Shown in pieces: positions 8,962 through 19,285 of a stretch of 64,000 bases of DNA. Positions within the stretch are counted from its first letter, which is position 1; every line of letters begins with the position of its first letter. Made by a program: the position numbers and the translations under genes. The stretch is from Couchioplanes azureus (GTDB lineage: Bacteria > Actinomycetota > Actinomycetes > Mycobacteriales > Micromonosporaceae). Where the stretch lies: contig NZ_BMQY01000014.1 in assembly GCF_014648355.1 (NCBI RefSeq), forward strand, positions 50,614 through 114,613. The letters are read 5' to 3'. The notes beneath the pieces are model-generated. The model did not search any database and was not told the DNA's origin. It worked only from the letters and a program-made list of their open reading frames with translations.

Positions 8962-11442
8962 GTGCACAGGGTGGTGCGGCGAACGCTGGGTTGTGTCCTG
9001 GCGGTCTCGCTGGCGATGGTGGCCATGGCGGCGGCAGCGTCACCGGACTCGCCGGCCGATGACGGCGGGATCGCCGCCGGCGAGCTGACCGCGATGTTCC
9101 AGCGGTACGGCGACACCTCCGGCACCTGGCTCGGCGCCGACCGGACGGCCTCGGTGCCGCTGCCGGACGACCGGACCCTCTGGCTCTTCTCGGACACGTT
9201 CCTCGGGAGTCCGGGCCCGGACGGCTCCCGGCCCCGCACCTCCGCGCTGATCCACAACTCGGCGATCATCCAGACCGGTACGGAACTCGGCCCGCTGCGC
9301 GCCGGCGGTACGCCCGGGAAGCCGACCTCGCTGGTGCCCACCAAGTCGGACGACGAGTTCCACTGGGTGGGCGACGCCGCGGTCACCGGGGGTGCGGCGC
9401 AGGTGCTGGTGAACCGCTATCGGCGTACCGGGGCCGGGCCGCTGGACCACAAGCTGACCGGCACCGGGCTCGCCACCTTCGAGCTGCCCGGCCTGTCTCC
9501 GGGCACGGTCCGGGAGCTGCCGCTGGGCACCCGGATCTCGTGGGGTTCCGAGGTCATGCCGGACGGCGAGTGGACGTACGTCTACGGCACCGAGGCCGCC
9601 GGTGACATGAAGTTCGCACACCTCGCCCGGGTGCACGGCACCGACCTCACGCACTCGTGGGAGTTCTGGACCGGCTCGACGTGGTCCACCGCGGAGACCG
9701 AGTCGGCGCGGCTGCTCAGCGGCGTCGGGACCAACTATGGCGTACGCCGGGTCGGCAGCCACTACGTCCTGGTCACCCACGAGAACAACCTGACCTTCAG
9801 CGCGGACTTCGTGGCGTACACCGCGACGTCTCCGACGGGGCCGTTCGGCGGGCCGCACTATCTGTTCAGCGCGCCCGAAGTCCGGGCCGGGCACATCGTC
9901 TACGACGCCGACCTGCACCTCCAGCTGGCCCGCAAGGGCCGGCTGCTGATCTCTTACAACGTCAACAACCTGGACGAGACGGTCACCTACTCCGACGCCA
10001 GCATCTACCGGCCCCGGTTCGTGGAGGTCGAGTGGCCGCCGCCCGGTTCCTCGGCCCGGCGCCCGGCGGCGCCGCAGGGACTCACCGCCACCGCCGACGG
10101 TGCCGGCACCGCCGGCCTGGCCTGGCAGCCGGTGCGCGGCGACGGCATCACCTATCGGATCTACCGGCGCGACGTCACGAACGGGCAGACGCACTTCGTG
10201 CGCATGCCCGGCGAAGGACCTGGCCAGGCGACGAGTTTCCGGTCCGACTTCCTGGTGGACAGGCACGACTACGAGTTCGCGGTGACCGCCGTGTCCGGTC
10301 ACCGGGAGAGCCCGCTGTCGGCCATCGCGACGATGCGGGCCACCGTGCCACCCCCGCGCGCCCCGACCGGGGTGCGTGCCGAGTCGCGACCGGACGGCCG
10401 GGTCACCGTGCACTGGGAGCCGATCCCGTTCGTGCAGCTGTTCAAGGTGTTCGCACGGGACCTCACTGCCGGACAGGTGAAGGCGGCGTCGGCCGGCGCG
10501 TACCCCGGCCTGAGCGCCACGATCGGCCCGCTGCGACACGGCCACCGGTACGACATCACCGTCGTGGCCGTCGGCGGAGGCGGCGACAGCAAGCCGTCCC
10601 GGCCCGTACGCATCAAGCCCACCGTGGCCAAGCCCCCGGCACCCGCCCGGCCCACCGCCGAGGCGCAGTCCGACGGCTCGATCCGGCTGGTCTGGCAGCA
10701 GGTGGCGCCGGAGCTCGGCTACCGGATCTACCGCCGCGACCTGACCCGGGGCGAGACCCGGTGGGGGCCGCCGGGCCTGGCGATGGGCACCACGTTCGAC
10801 TCCGGCCCGCTGATCCATGCCCACGAGTACGAGTTCGCGGTCGCGGCGGTCAACGACGGCGGGGAGGGCCCGTGGTCGCCGACGGTGACCGCCCGGGCGG
10901 AGGTCGCCGCCCCGGACGAGGTGCCGGCGCGGCTGAAAGCCCAGGCCGGTCCCGGCCTCGCCGAGCTGACCTGGCAGTCCACCGGCTCGGCCTGGTACTG
11001 GCTGTTCCGGCGCGACGTGACCGCCGGCGAGCAAGACTTCGTCCGCGAGCAGGTCCCGGTCGAGGGCACCCGGGCGACCGTGCACAACCTGATCGACGGC
11101 CACGTGTACGAGTTTCAGGTGGCCGGGTTCACCGCGGGCGGCGTCGGCCCCCGGTCCAAGGCGGTCAGGGTGCGCATCCCCGCGGCCATGCCGACGTCGA
11201 TCGTGGCCCGCAGTGACGCTCCCGGCGAGGCCACCGTCACCTGGCAGGAGAACCGCGGTGGGCTGATGTACCGGATCCAGCTGAGGGATGCGAGCGCGGC
11301 CGAGGACTGGCGTACGGACCCGTTCCCGGTGTACGGCAACCGCTTCCAGACGGCCTTGCTGACCAGCGGGCACCGGTACGAGTTCCGGCTTGTGCTGCCG
11401 GACCAGTCGGTCTCGCCGATCGCCGCCACCACGGTGAAGTGA
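8962..11442 (+). CDS. Secreted DUF4185/DUF5005-like beta-propeller protein with five fibronectin III domains
   Basis: 826 residues, GTG start. Residues 1-26 form a signal peptide (RRTLGCVLAVSLAMVAMAAAA then SPDSPAD). Residues ~45-360 are a five-bladed propeller of the DUF4185/DUF5005 kind, recognised by WLGADRTASVPLPDDRTLW, LFSDTFLG, the HNSAII turn and a late YNVNN segment. Residues ~370-826 hold five fibronectin III repeats, each with the PxxP...VxWxP start and HxYEFxVxA end; the repeats contain RIYRRDxT variants of one another, so they arose by tandem duplication. Some DUF4185 enzymes are reported endo-D-arabinanases (CAZy GH183). Next to aftD, arabinan remodelling outside the cell is an attractive inference, but catalytic acids cannot be assigned here. 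Confidence 0.75.
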   Translation: MHRVVRRTLGCVLAVSLAMVAMAAAASPDSPADDGGIAAGELTAMFQRYGDTSGTWLGADRTASVPLPDDRTLWLFSDTFLGSPGPDGSRPRTSALIHNSAIIQTGTELGPLRAGGTPGKPTSLVPTKSDDEFHWVGDAAVTGGAAQVLVNRYRRTGAGPLDHKLTGTGLATFELPGLSPGTVRELPLGTRISWGSEVMPDGEWTYVYGTEAAGDMKFAHLARVHGTDLTHSWEFWTGSTWSTAETESARLLSGVGTNYGVRRVGSHYVLVTHENNLTFSADFVAYTATSPTGPFGGPHYLFSAPEVRAGHIVYDADLHLQLARKGRLLISYNVNNLDETVTYSDASIYRPRFVEVEWPPPGSSARRPAAPQGLTATADGAGTAGLAWQPVRGDGITYRIYRRDVTNGQTHFVRMPGEGPGQATSFRSDFLVDRHDYEFAVTAVSGHRESPLSAIATMRATVPPPRAPTGVRAESRPDGRVTVHWEPIPFVQLFKVFARDLTAGQVKAASAGAYPGLSATIGPLRHGHRYDITVVAVGGGGDSKPSRPVRIKPTVAKPPAPARPTAEAQSDGSIRLVWQQVAPELGYRIYRRDLTRGETRWGPPGLAMGTTFDSGPLIHAHEYEFAVAAVNDGGEGPWSPTVTARAEVAAPDEVPARLKAQAGPGLAELTWQSTGSAWYWLFRRDVTAGEQDFVREQVPVEGTRATVHNLIDGHVYEFQVAGFTAGGVGPRSKAVRVRIPAAMPTSIVARSDAPGEATVTWQENRGGLMYRIQLRDASAAEDWRTDPFPVYGNRFQTALLTSGHRYEFRLVLPDQSVSPIAATTVK

Positions 11443-11595
11443 CGAGCGCATCAGCGAGGCGAGTCGTTGCGGGGGACCGGTTCTCTGCCCGGAGCGACGC
11501 CGGCACGCAGCCCGGTGGTGCCGAGCGGCTGCGGATCTGATGTGCGGGCGGCTGTGCTCAACCTTCAGGGTTGTAGCTGGTGCCCCGAGCCTGTG

Positions 11596-11892
11596 TCAGT
11601 GCTCGTCCCAATGATCGCCGTGTCGAACGTGCCGGTGTCCTTCGTGCAGATAGTCGGTGTGGCCCTCGTGCGGGATGGCCGGGTGGCCGCACCCGTCGCC
11701 ATGGACATGCTCATGCGGCTTCGGGTGTGCGGCGTGCTCTGCCGGGCCGCACTCCTCCCAGTGGCCCTGTGTCCAGCGATGAACGTGACCATCGTGGACA
11801 TAGTCGGTGTGGTCGTTGTGTCGGAAGCCGACGTGACCGCACTCCTCACCGTGCTTGTGGTCGTGCTCAGCATGGACCTGATGCTGTGGCAT
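11596..11892 (-). CDS. Histidine-rich metal-binding protein with internal duplication
   Basis: 98 residues from ATG 11892, which follows GAAAGGGG on the minus strand. More than a quarter of residues are His, with Asp, Glu and two CGH motifs (EECGH, GDGCGH). Two copies of the unit HxDHTDYxHxGHxHxxxxGHW/DH occur (about residues 22-47 and 70-98), so the protein is an internal duplication. Similar small His-rich actinobacterial proteins are often mis-annotated as zinc transporter permease although they have no membrane helix; binding or buffering of Zn, Ni or Co is the likely role. No signal peptide is visible. It converges on the propeller gene, separated by about 150 bp containing a short CAACC/GGTTG hairpin near 11559-11573. 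Confidence 0.8.
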   Translation of the reverse strand: MPQHQVHAEHDHKHGEECGHVGFRHNDHTDYVHDGHVHRWTQGHWEECGPAEHAAHPKPHEHVHGDGCGHPAIPHEGHTDYLHEGHRHVRHGDHWDEH

Positions 11893-12059
11893 CCTCGGCC
11901 CCTTTCGGTTGTGGCCGGTTCGGCACCACCTCACCGCTCATCGTCCCTCGTCCCGCGCGAATGCTCGTTGCCCGCGGCGTAGCTTTCACAAAGAGTTCTT
12001 ATTCGGCGACACCCGCGCATGGCCTTCCGTCGCCTCCCGACCTGCACCCCTCCGGCCGG

Positions 12060-13583
<1,524 letters not shown>

Positions 13584-13681
13584 GAGACGCTCCCTCCGGT
13601 CGCTGAACCCGCTACCCCTGTCGGAGAAGATACGGCGCATCGGGACGGAGCGCGACGCCTCTCGATGTCCACTCCGCGATG

Positions 13682-14143
13682 TCAAGGGCCGGGGTTGGCT
13701 TCCAGGATGGATCGCAGCACCCGGTACACGAAGAAGGAGAACCCGAGCAACACGAGTCCGGAGACGACCGACTTCGCCAGGGGGCCGTGCTGGCGGCCCG
13801 GAACGGCTGCCCGCGACGGATGGCGAGGGTCGTAGAAGATCGTGTACTCGGTTCCCGTCACGTGCGAACGGCGACCGGCGAGGTCTTCGAGAGCGGTACG
13901 GACCTCCTGGCCCTCGCGAGTGTGGAAGCGCACCACCGGAACGAACCGGGTCCCGTTCTCGCCGGACGTCCTCTGCTTGTTGTCGACGACGACGGCGGTG
14001 ACCGCTGTGCCATGGGCGAGCAACCGTCGGGCCCGTAGCCACCGCCGGATGCCGAGAAGGAGCGTCAGGACGCCGACCAGTGCGGACACGAGCACGATCA
14101 GCCCGCCGCCCAGCAGCGCCTTGTCCCGGTCGTCGAGGGACAT
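13682..14143 (-). CDS. DUF3592-type membrane protein
   Basis: 153 residues with one helix near the N-terminus (LLGGGLIVLVSALVGVLTLLLG), a central beta-rich soluble domain and a second helix near the C-terminus (SVVSGLVLLGFSFFVYRVL). The centre contains RTSGENGTRFVPVVRFHT, EGQEVRTALED and GTEYTIFYDPRHPSRA, the pattern of DUF3592 proteins in which 'YDPxxP' is the hallmark. Both termini probably face the same side of the membrane. No enzymatic role is known for the family. Upstream lies a strong hairpin that isolates it from the monooxygenase gene, so it likely has its own promoter. Confidence 0.8.
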   Translation of the reverse strand: MSLDDRDKALLGGGLIVLVSALVGVLTLLLGIRRWLRARRLLAHGTAVTAVVVDNKQRTSGENGTRFVPVVRFHTREGQEVRTALEDLAGRRSHVTGTEYTIFYDPRHPSRAAVPGRQHGPLAKSVVSGLVLLGFSFFVYRVLRSILEANPGP

Positions 14144-14165
14144 GCCCGCACTGTAGTTGCGGCGC

Positions 14166-14208
14166 GGGCGGTCGGCGGCGGCCTTCGAGAAACCGCCGCC
14201 GACCGCCC
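14166..14208 (-). terminator. Strong stem-loop after the ABM monooxygenase gene
   Basis: Two perfectly complementary 16-base arms, GGGCGGTCGGCGGCGG at 14166-14181 and its complement at 14193-14208, enclose an 11-base loop. It lies 56 bp beyond the stop of the minus-strand monooxygenase gene and before the DUF3592 start. There is no long U-run, as usual for high-GC actinomycete terminators. Confidence 0.7.
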
Positions 14209-14263
14209 CCCGGTCATCGCGCGACCGCCGTACGGTCCATGGTCGGGGCCGTCTTTCGACGGG

Positions 14264-14560
14264 TCAGGGGGTCTTGACTCCCAGCAGGTCCACCGGGGTG
14301 ATGACCGGGGCCGAGGCGAGCATGGTCTGAGCGGCGTCCATGAGGGCTGCCGCGATACGACCCTGGAGATGGCCCTGGCGCCCCTGCTCGTCGTCGAAGG
14401 TGTCGAACACCCCGAACGTGGTGGCGTCCTGGCGGAACGAGTACCAGGTCACCGTGTGCTGTTCCTGGTCGGCCAGGTGCGCGGCGTCTCGCAGCATGGC
14501 CTCGACCTTGTCGGCGTACTCGGGCTTGGCCTCGATGCGGGCCAGCAGACCGATCTTCAT
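14264..14560 (-). CDS. Antibiotic biosynthesis monooxygenase (ABM) domain protein
   Basis: 98 residues starting MKIGLLARIEAKPEYADKVE, with the ferredoxin-like ABM fold pattern: strand, helix with ..DKVEAMLRDA.., then TVTWYSFRQDATTFGVFDTF and a final helix GRIAAALMDAAQTM. This is the YgiN/quinol-monooxygenase-like small dimer family that works without cofactor or in stress responses. GAGGAG precedes the start. It is divergent from an AraC-type regulator whose DJ-1-like domain suggests control of this gene; inverted repeats lie between them. The specific substrate is unknown, and there is no evidence for a tie to the polyene cluster 15 kb away. Confidence 0.85.
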   Translation of the reverse strand: MKIGLLARIEAKPEYADKVEAMLRDAAHLADQEQHTVTWYSFRQDATTFGVFDTFDDEQGRQGHLQGRIAAALMDAAQTMLASAPVITPVDLLGVKTP

Positions 14561-14582
14561 CGTGGGTCACTCCTCGTCGGAA

Positions 14583-14649
14583 GTCGCCGGGATGTCCGGC
14601 GACGTAGCGACGCTATGCGGGCGAAAGCCGGCTCATCAGTGGCAGGAAC
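14583..14649. promoter_or_regulatory. Divergent control region with two inverted repeats and an AdpA-like site
   Basis: Between the ABM gene and the AraC-type regulator lie a GTCGCCGG-N5-CCGGCGAC inverted repeat (14583-14603), an 11-base palindrome TAGCGACGCTA (14605-14615) and TGGCAGGAAC at 14640-14649, which matches nine of ten positions of the AdpA consensus TGGCSNGWWY. The regulator belongs to the same structural class as AdpA, so self-regulation is plausible but inferred. Confidence 0.45.
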
Positions 14650-14673
14650 GACATCATTGATAGTGTTTCCGCC

Positions 14674-15660
14674 ATGGAGGTGGCGGTTCTCGTCTACGAC
14701 GGCGTCTTCGACTCCGGGCTCGCGGCGATCCTGGACGTACTGGACGGCGCCAACGCCATGGGTCAGGAGCTCGACAAGCCCCCGGCCTGGAACGTCACCA
14801 CGATCGGCGCGGCGCGCCAGGTGCGCACCGCGGCGGGGCATCTCGTGGCCGCGGAGTCCCTGGCCTGCGCAAGAACGGCGGATCTGCTGATCGTCCCGGC
14901 CCTGGCCGAACGCCGGCCCACCGCCCTGCTCGATCATGTCGGCGGAGACACGTTGCTGCCGGTGCGCGAACAGATCGCCGAGGCGCGCGAGCGCGGCACG
15001 GCCATCGCCTCCGCCTGTACCGGCACCTTCCTGCTGGCGGAGGCGGGGATCCTGGACGGCCTCCGGGCGACCACCAGCTGGTGGCTGGCGCCGGTCTTCC
15101 GCTCCCGGTACCCGAAGGTCCGGGTGGACCAGAGCCGGATGGTCGTCACCTGCGACACCGTCACCACCGCCGGAGCGGCCTTCGGACATGTCGACCTGGC
15201 GCTGGCGATCGTACGGACGAGCAGCCCCGCCCTGGCCGACCTGGTGGCCCGCTACCTGGTCGTCGACGAGCGCCCCTCGCAGTCCGCCTACACGATCGCC
15301 AGCGCCCTCGCCCAGAACGATCCGATCGTCGCCTCCTTCGAGCGCTGGGCCCGCGAGCGCCTCGCCGACCCCATCGGCATCTCCGACGCCGCCAAGGCCA
15401 TCGGCGTCAGCAACCGCACCCTGCAACGGGCCGTGCAACGCACCCTGGGATCGTCCCCCGTCCGCTTCATCCAGGACCTCCGGGTCGAACGGGCCTCCCA
15501 TCTGCTGCGCACCACGGATATGTCCCTGGAGGTCATCGCCAAGAAGGTCGGCTACGAACACGCCAACACGCTGCGCGTTCTGCTGCGTCAGCGCACCGGC
15601 AAGACGACGACGGCCCTTCGCGCGGCTCACCGGGACCCATCCGGCGGTCACGCCACGTAG
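14674..15660 (+). CDS. GlxA/AdpA-type AraC-family transcriptional regulator
   Basis: 328 residues. Residues 1-170 form a DJ-1/PfpI (class I glutamine amidotransferase-like) domain with MEVAVLVYDGVFDSG, the IVPA strand and the nucleophile-elbow-like SACTGTFLLAEAG around residue 115. Residues ~225-320 hold two helix-turn-helix units: ISDAAKAIGVSNRTLQRAV and MSLEVIAKKVGYEHANTLR, as in AraC/XylS proteins. This two-domain layout is shared with GlxA and the Streptomyces developmental regulator AdpA. It probably controls the divergent ABM monooxygenase. ATG 14674 is the only sensible start. A CTGCCC/GGGCAG hairpin at 15671-15686 follows the stop and may terminate it. Confidence 0.88.
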   Translation: MEVAVLVYDGVFDSGLAAILDVLDGANAMGQELDKPPAWNVTTIGAARQVRTAAGHLVAAESLACARTADLLIVPALAERRPTALLDHVGGDTLLPVREQIAEARERGTAIASACTGTFLLAEAGILDGLRATTSWWLAPVFRSRYPKVRVDQSRMVVTCDTVTTAGAAFGHVDLALAIVRTSSPALADLVARYLVVDERPSQSAYTIASALAQNDPIVASFERWARERLADPIGISDAAKAIGVSNRTLQRAVQRTLGSSPVRFIQDLRVERASHLLRTTDMSLEVIAKKVGYEHANTLRVLLRQRTGKTTTALRAAHRDPSGGHAT

Positions 15661-15995
15661 GCCCGGCCCGCTGCCCGGACGGGCAGTCCGGGGTGGACGC
15701 CGGCGGCCGCAGGGTGAGCGCTCCGGTGACCTGGCCGTTGCGGCCCCACGCTGGCCCCGGGCGATTGGCCTTCCGGACTGGAGCTACATCTGGGACACCG
15801 CGGAGGCCGGGTATCCGACGGGCTGGCGGTGGGCCCCTATGGGTCGCCGGAGGCCGGGTGTTGCGCCTGCAACAGGCACAGGCGCCCAACCTGCGTTCAC
15901 GATCCGCCGTGTTGCGGCGCCGAAGTAGTGCGTACCGTCGTGCGGTGGTTGCGGTGGCCGAGCCGTCTCGGGCAGCGGAAGTGAAGGTAGGAAGA
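15661..15995. other. Gene-free stretch with two hairpins
   Basis: 335 bp between the AraC-type regulator and the TY-Chap-like gene. It contains a CTGCCC-GGAC-GGGCAG stem-loop at 15671-15686, a likely terminator, and a GCGCCTG/CAGGCGC inverted repeat at 15863-15885. No coding potential seen. Confidence 0.5.
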
Positions 15996-16949
15996 GTGGT
16001 AGACGCGCCGAATTGGGAGAGGTTCGCGCAGGGTGTGGCGGCCGGGATCGCCCGCGGTTGCGTGGACGACGCGGTGATCCTCGCGTGGAGTGAGCGCGGC
16101 TTCGTGCAGTACATGCAGGAAGCCGGCTCGATCACCGTGCAGGTCAGCGATCCTGACGTTGCGCCGTTGAGCGAGCAGCAGCGTCACACGCTGGCATCCG
16201 ACGGTTGGGATCCGCCGGGCAGTGACTTCGGCCCGCTGTGGACGCGTGAAGTGCGCTGGCGTCCGGACCCCGTGCTGTTCGACGAGTTCGCCCAGATGAT
16301 CACCGTGGTGCTCCGTGACGTGATCGCCTTGCCGAGTCCGGCGCAGCTGCGCGTCGAGGCGTTCAATGTCATCGGCGGCGAGCGGTTCGAGCTGCCGTTC
16401 ACCGGGGTGGAGTACGACAAGGCCGTCCTCGACGCGCAGCTTCGCCTGGCCGACCTGCGCCTGCACGAGTCCGCCGCCGCCTTCCTGATCGGCAGGCAGG
16501 GCTTGGACGCTCAGACCGTCGCGGTCGTGGCCAGAGCCGCCGGCCGGCGGCCGACGCGCACCGACGCCGGGGAATACTTCGTCGACCGGGTGCTGTACGT
16601 GGACGGCGACGATCCGCATCTCCTCGTTTGGTCGCACGTCGGTCCGAGCGGCCGTACGGGTAGCCGTCTGGTACCGCCGCATCCGCCGGTCGACGGCCCC
16701 TTCATCCGCGCCGAGCAGGGCAGTGCGGTGTACGTCCGGGACCTGCTGCAGCGCAACAAGAGCTTCGCTGCGGCGCTGCGCGCGAATCCCGCCCTGCACG
16801 AGCGCGTGAGGGCGCTGCTCGGTACTGGGCGAGCCGATGTCGTGCGTGCAGCGTGCGTCGGCGTGGACTCCACGGGCGCAGTCACGGTCACGGCCATGAA
16901 GCTGGCACCGCACGAGATCGATGTGCCGACCCTGCGCCTTGCGGCGTAA
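15996..16949 (+). CDS. TY-Chap-like protein of unknown function
   Basis: About 317 residues if it begins at GTG 15996, which has GAAGG eight bases upstream; GTG 15981 and 15954 are alternatives in frame. The first ~90 residues (NWERFAQGVAAGIARG, then ERGFVQYMQEAGSITVQVSD, then LASDGWDPPG...FGPLWTREVRW) follow the pattern of the actinobacterial TY-Chap N-terminal domain, related to T3SS/YbjN peptide-binding chaperones, in which a one-strand 'YVQF' and a 'GW.PP' turn recur. The remaining ~200 residues are not recognised. No signal peptide or membrane helix. No operon partner; the next gene is 360 bp away. Confidence 0.55.
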   Translation: MVDAPNWERFAQGVAAGIARGCVDDAVILAWSERGFVQYMQEAGSITVQVSDPDVAPLSEQQRHTLASDGWDPPGSDFGPLWTREVRWRPDPVLFDEFAQMITVVLRDVIALPSPAQLRVEAFNVIGGERFELPFTGVEYDKAVLDAQLRLADLRLHESAAAFLIGRQGLDAQTVAVVARAAGRRPTRTDAGEYFVDRVLYVDGDDPHLLVWSHVGPSGRTGSRLVPPHPPVDGPFIRAEQGSAVYVRDLLQRNKSFAAALRANPALHERVRALLGTGRADVVRAACVGVDSTGAVTVTAMKLAPHEIDVPTLRLAA

Positions 16950-17308
16950 CGCTCGCAGTGCCGGCGCCCGGTCACCGCGACGGCTGACCGGCGGGTCGGA
17001 ACGTCTGACCTATCGACGTGGCCGGACCGGATGCCGGTCTCCAGGGACCCGTCGGCTCTCCAGGGCATCGCCACCAGCGAAGTGTGCGTCTGTACGCCGT
17101 TCGCCGTGCGCGGTGCGCCAACGATGCCGTTACTTCCTCGGGCTCATGGAACGCTGATCACCAGCGCTAGCGTGAGCCGCTCAGGACATGGCCGGCGACT
17201 CTCGGTGGCGGCGATGTCACACCGGTGCCTGCAGTCCGGCCGGGGCAGCGCCTGCGCGCGGACTCGACTCGGCCTCAGATTTCCCGTCAGGGCTCCGATC
17301 GGTCGAGT
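16950..17308. other. Gene-free stretch upstream of the histidine kinase
   Basis: 359 bp with no convincing coding sequence on either strand. It presumably holds the promoter of the hybrid kinase; an AGCGCT palindrome within ACGCT...AGCGT repeats is seen near 17151-17173 but I assign no function to it. Confidence 0.4.
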
Positions 17309-19285
17309 ATGGCGGACCAGGTTTTTCTGCTGGCCAATCTGGTGATCATGTTCGCGTACGCGGCGATCACGGTCGCCATCGTGGTTCCCGTGGCCCGGGC
17401 CGGGCAGCTGCGCACGAACAAGCTCGCCGTGGCGACCGCACTGATCTTCTTCAGCTGTTCGGTCGGCCATGGCATCCACGCCGCGATGACCTACCGCAGC
17501 ATCGTTCAAGCCACCACGACAGGCCATGATCACCTCGCCGTGGACTGGTTCTGGACAGCGGCGCTGTGGGACGTGGCCACGGCGTCGATCGGCGTCTACT
17601 ACTGGACGCTGCGCCGGGCCTACGGGGTTCTGCTCGGCCAAGGTGCCATCTTCGTCGACCCCTGGCAGCAGCGCCGCCTCGAGGAAGCGGACGCCCGGGA
17701 ACGGGCCGCCCTGGAAGCTGCGGAGAGTCAGCGCGCCATCCTGGCTACCGTCGTGGAGCACACCGACGACGCGATCATCGGCCTGACCCCGGAAGGCCGG
17801 GTCACCGCCTGGAACGCTGGCGCCCAGCGGCTGTTCGGTTATACCGCTGGGGAGGTGCTCGGCGCGCCCGCCTCGACCTTCGCCGGCGAGGCCGACCGTG
17901 CTGAGCAGGACGACACGCTCGCGCGCATCCGCGACGGTGAGCGAGGCATCTACTACGAGGCCCGGCGCCTGCACAAGGACGGCCACCCGGTCGACGTCAG
18001 CTTCAACCTGGCCCCGATCCAGGACGCCGCGGGCACGGTCATCGGGGTGTCCGTGGTGGCCCGCGACATCACCGCCGCGAAGGAGTCCGCCGCACGCCAG
18101 CAGGCCCTGCAGGAACGTACGAACCAGGCCCAGCGTATGGAAAGTCTGGGCAAACTGGCCGGCGGGGTCGCCCACGACTTCAACAACATCCTGGCGATCA
18201 TCGCCAACTACACCGACTTCGCCCTCGAAGCCAGCACCGGCAACCCCGAGGTCGAGTCCGATCTGCGGCAGGTGCGCATCGCAACGGACCGGGCCACCAA
18301 CCTCACCCGGCAACTGCTCACGTTCACCCGGGCGGACACCATCCAGCCGCAGGACGTCGATCTCAACGCCGCACTGGCCGAGGTGCAAGCCATGCTGCAG
18401 CGCACCATCGGCGAACACATCACCCTGATCACCCGGCCGTCATCCCAACCGCTGACGGTGCACGCCGACCCCGGCCAGCTCCAGCAGGTCCTGCTGAACC
18501 TGGCGATCAACGCCCGCGACGCCATGACCGACGGCGGCACGCTCGTCCTGGAGGCGAACACCGCCGCCCTCGACGGCGACGAGCTGAACATGCAGCCGCC
18601 GCTGCCCGCGGGCACCTACGCACGCCTGCTGGTCAGCGACACCGGCGAAGGCATACCGCCGGAGGTCGCCGCGCACATCTTCGAGCCGTTCTACACGACC
18701 AAACCCCGGGGTAAGGGCACCGGCCTCGGGCTGGCCACCGTCTACGGCATCGTCACCGAGGCCGGCGGGAGCATCAACCTCTACTCCGAGCCCGGCATCG
18801 GCACCACCTTCCGCATCTACCTACCGCTCGTCACCACACCCAGCACACCGTCCGATCCGGCAACGCGGGAAGACCAGTCACCGCGCGGCCACGGCCGCAC
18901 CATCCTGGTCGTCGAGGACGAACCCGCCCTCACCAGAGTGATCACCCGGATCCTGACCAAAGGCGGGTACCACGTCGTCACCGCCAACAACGGCCCCGAA
19001 GCGATCACACTGTTCGACCAGCACCACTGCGACGCCCTACTCACCGACGTCATCATGCCCGAAATGCCCGGACGACGCCTGGCCGAAATTCTCCACGAGC
19101 GCCGCCCGGACCTGCCGGTGCTCTACATGTCCGGCTACAGCAACGGCCTACTCGGCTCCACCCAGATCCTCGACGACGACATCGCCTTCATCGAGAAACC
19201 CTTCACCGCCCACGACCTGCTCCAGAAGCTCTCCGAAACCCTGACCGACGCTGCTACCGCCGAAGAGACGCAAGCACGCCGATAA
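17309..19285 (+). CDS. Hybrid PAS sensor histidine kinase with C-terminal receiver domain
   Basis: 658 residues from ATG 17309. Order: three N-terminal membrane helices (residues ~5-95), a short coiled coil, a PAS domain (~145-265, with VVEHTDDAIIGLTPEGRVTAW), a HisKA-like dimerisation helix with GVAHDFNNILAI (His289), an HATPase_c domain with QVLLNLAINARDAM (N box), VSDTGEGIPPE, FEPFYTTKPRGKGTGLGLA (F and G2 boxes), and a receiver domain with LTDVIMPEMPG (Asp580) and the switch lysine in FIEKPF. All catalytic residues are present. It is an orphan kinase with no output regulator beside it; the next gene is a GGDEF-EAL protein 343 bp downstream, so input to cyclic-di-GMP signalling is a reasonable but unproven idea. 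Confidence 0.9.
   Translation: MADQVFLLANLVIMFAYAAITVAIVVPVARAGQLRTNKLAVATALIFFSCSVGHGIHAAMTYRSIVQATTTGHDHLAVDWFWTAALWDVATASIGVYYWTLRRAYGVLLGQGAIFVDPWQQRRLEEADARERAALEAAESQRAILATVVEHTDDAIIGLTPEGRVTAWNAGAQRLFGYTAGEVLGAPASTFAGEADRAEQDDTLARIRDGERGIYYEARRLHKDGHPVDVSFNLAPIQDAAGTVIGVSVVARDITAAKESAARQQALQERTNQAQRMESLGKLAGGVAHDFNNILAIIANYTDFALEASTGNPEVESDLRQVRIATDRATNLTRQLLTFTRADTIQPQDVDLNAALAEVQAMLQRTIGEHITLITRPSSQPLTVHADPGQLQQVLLNLAINARDAMTDGGTLVLEANTAALDGDELNMQPPLPAGTYARLLVSDTGEGIPPEVAAHIFEPFYTTKPRGKGTGLGLATVYGIVTEAGGSINLYSEPGIGTTFRIYLPLVTTPSTPSDPATREDQSPRGHGRTILVVEDEPALTRVITRILTKGGYHVVTANNGPEAITLFDQHHCDALLTDVIMPEMPGRRLAEILHERRPDLPVLYMSGYSNGLLGSTQILDDDIAFIEKPFTAHDLLQKLSETLTDAATAEETQARR

Noticed and set aside
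13584..14042. N-terminal extension of the acyl-CoA synthetase up to 14042
   Set aside because: The extension lacks homology, overlaps the DUF3592 gene on the same strand, and GTG 13583 has an excellent ribosome binding site.
15081..15995. Upstream extension of the TY-Chap-like gene into the AraC-type regulator
   Set aside because: It lies in a shadow frame of the regulator gene and is Arg/Pro-rich; likely starts are the GTGs near 15954-15996.
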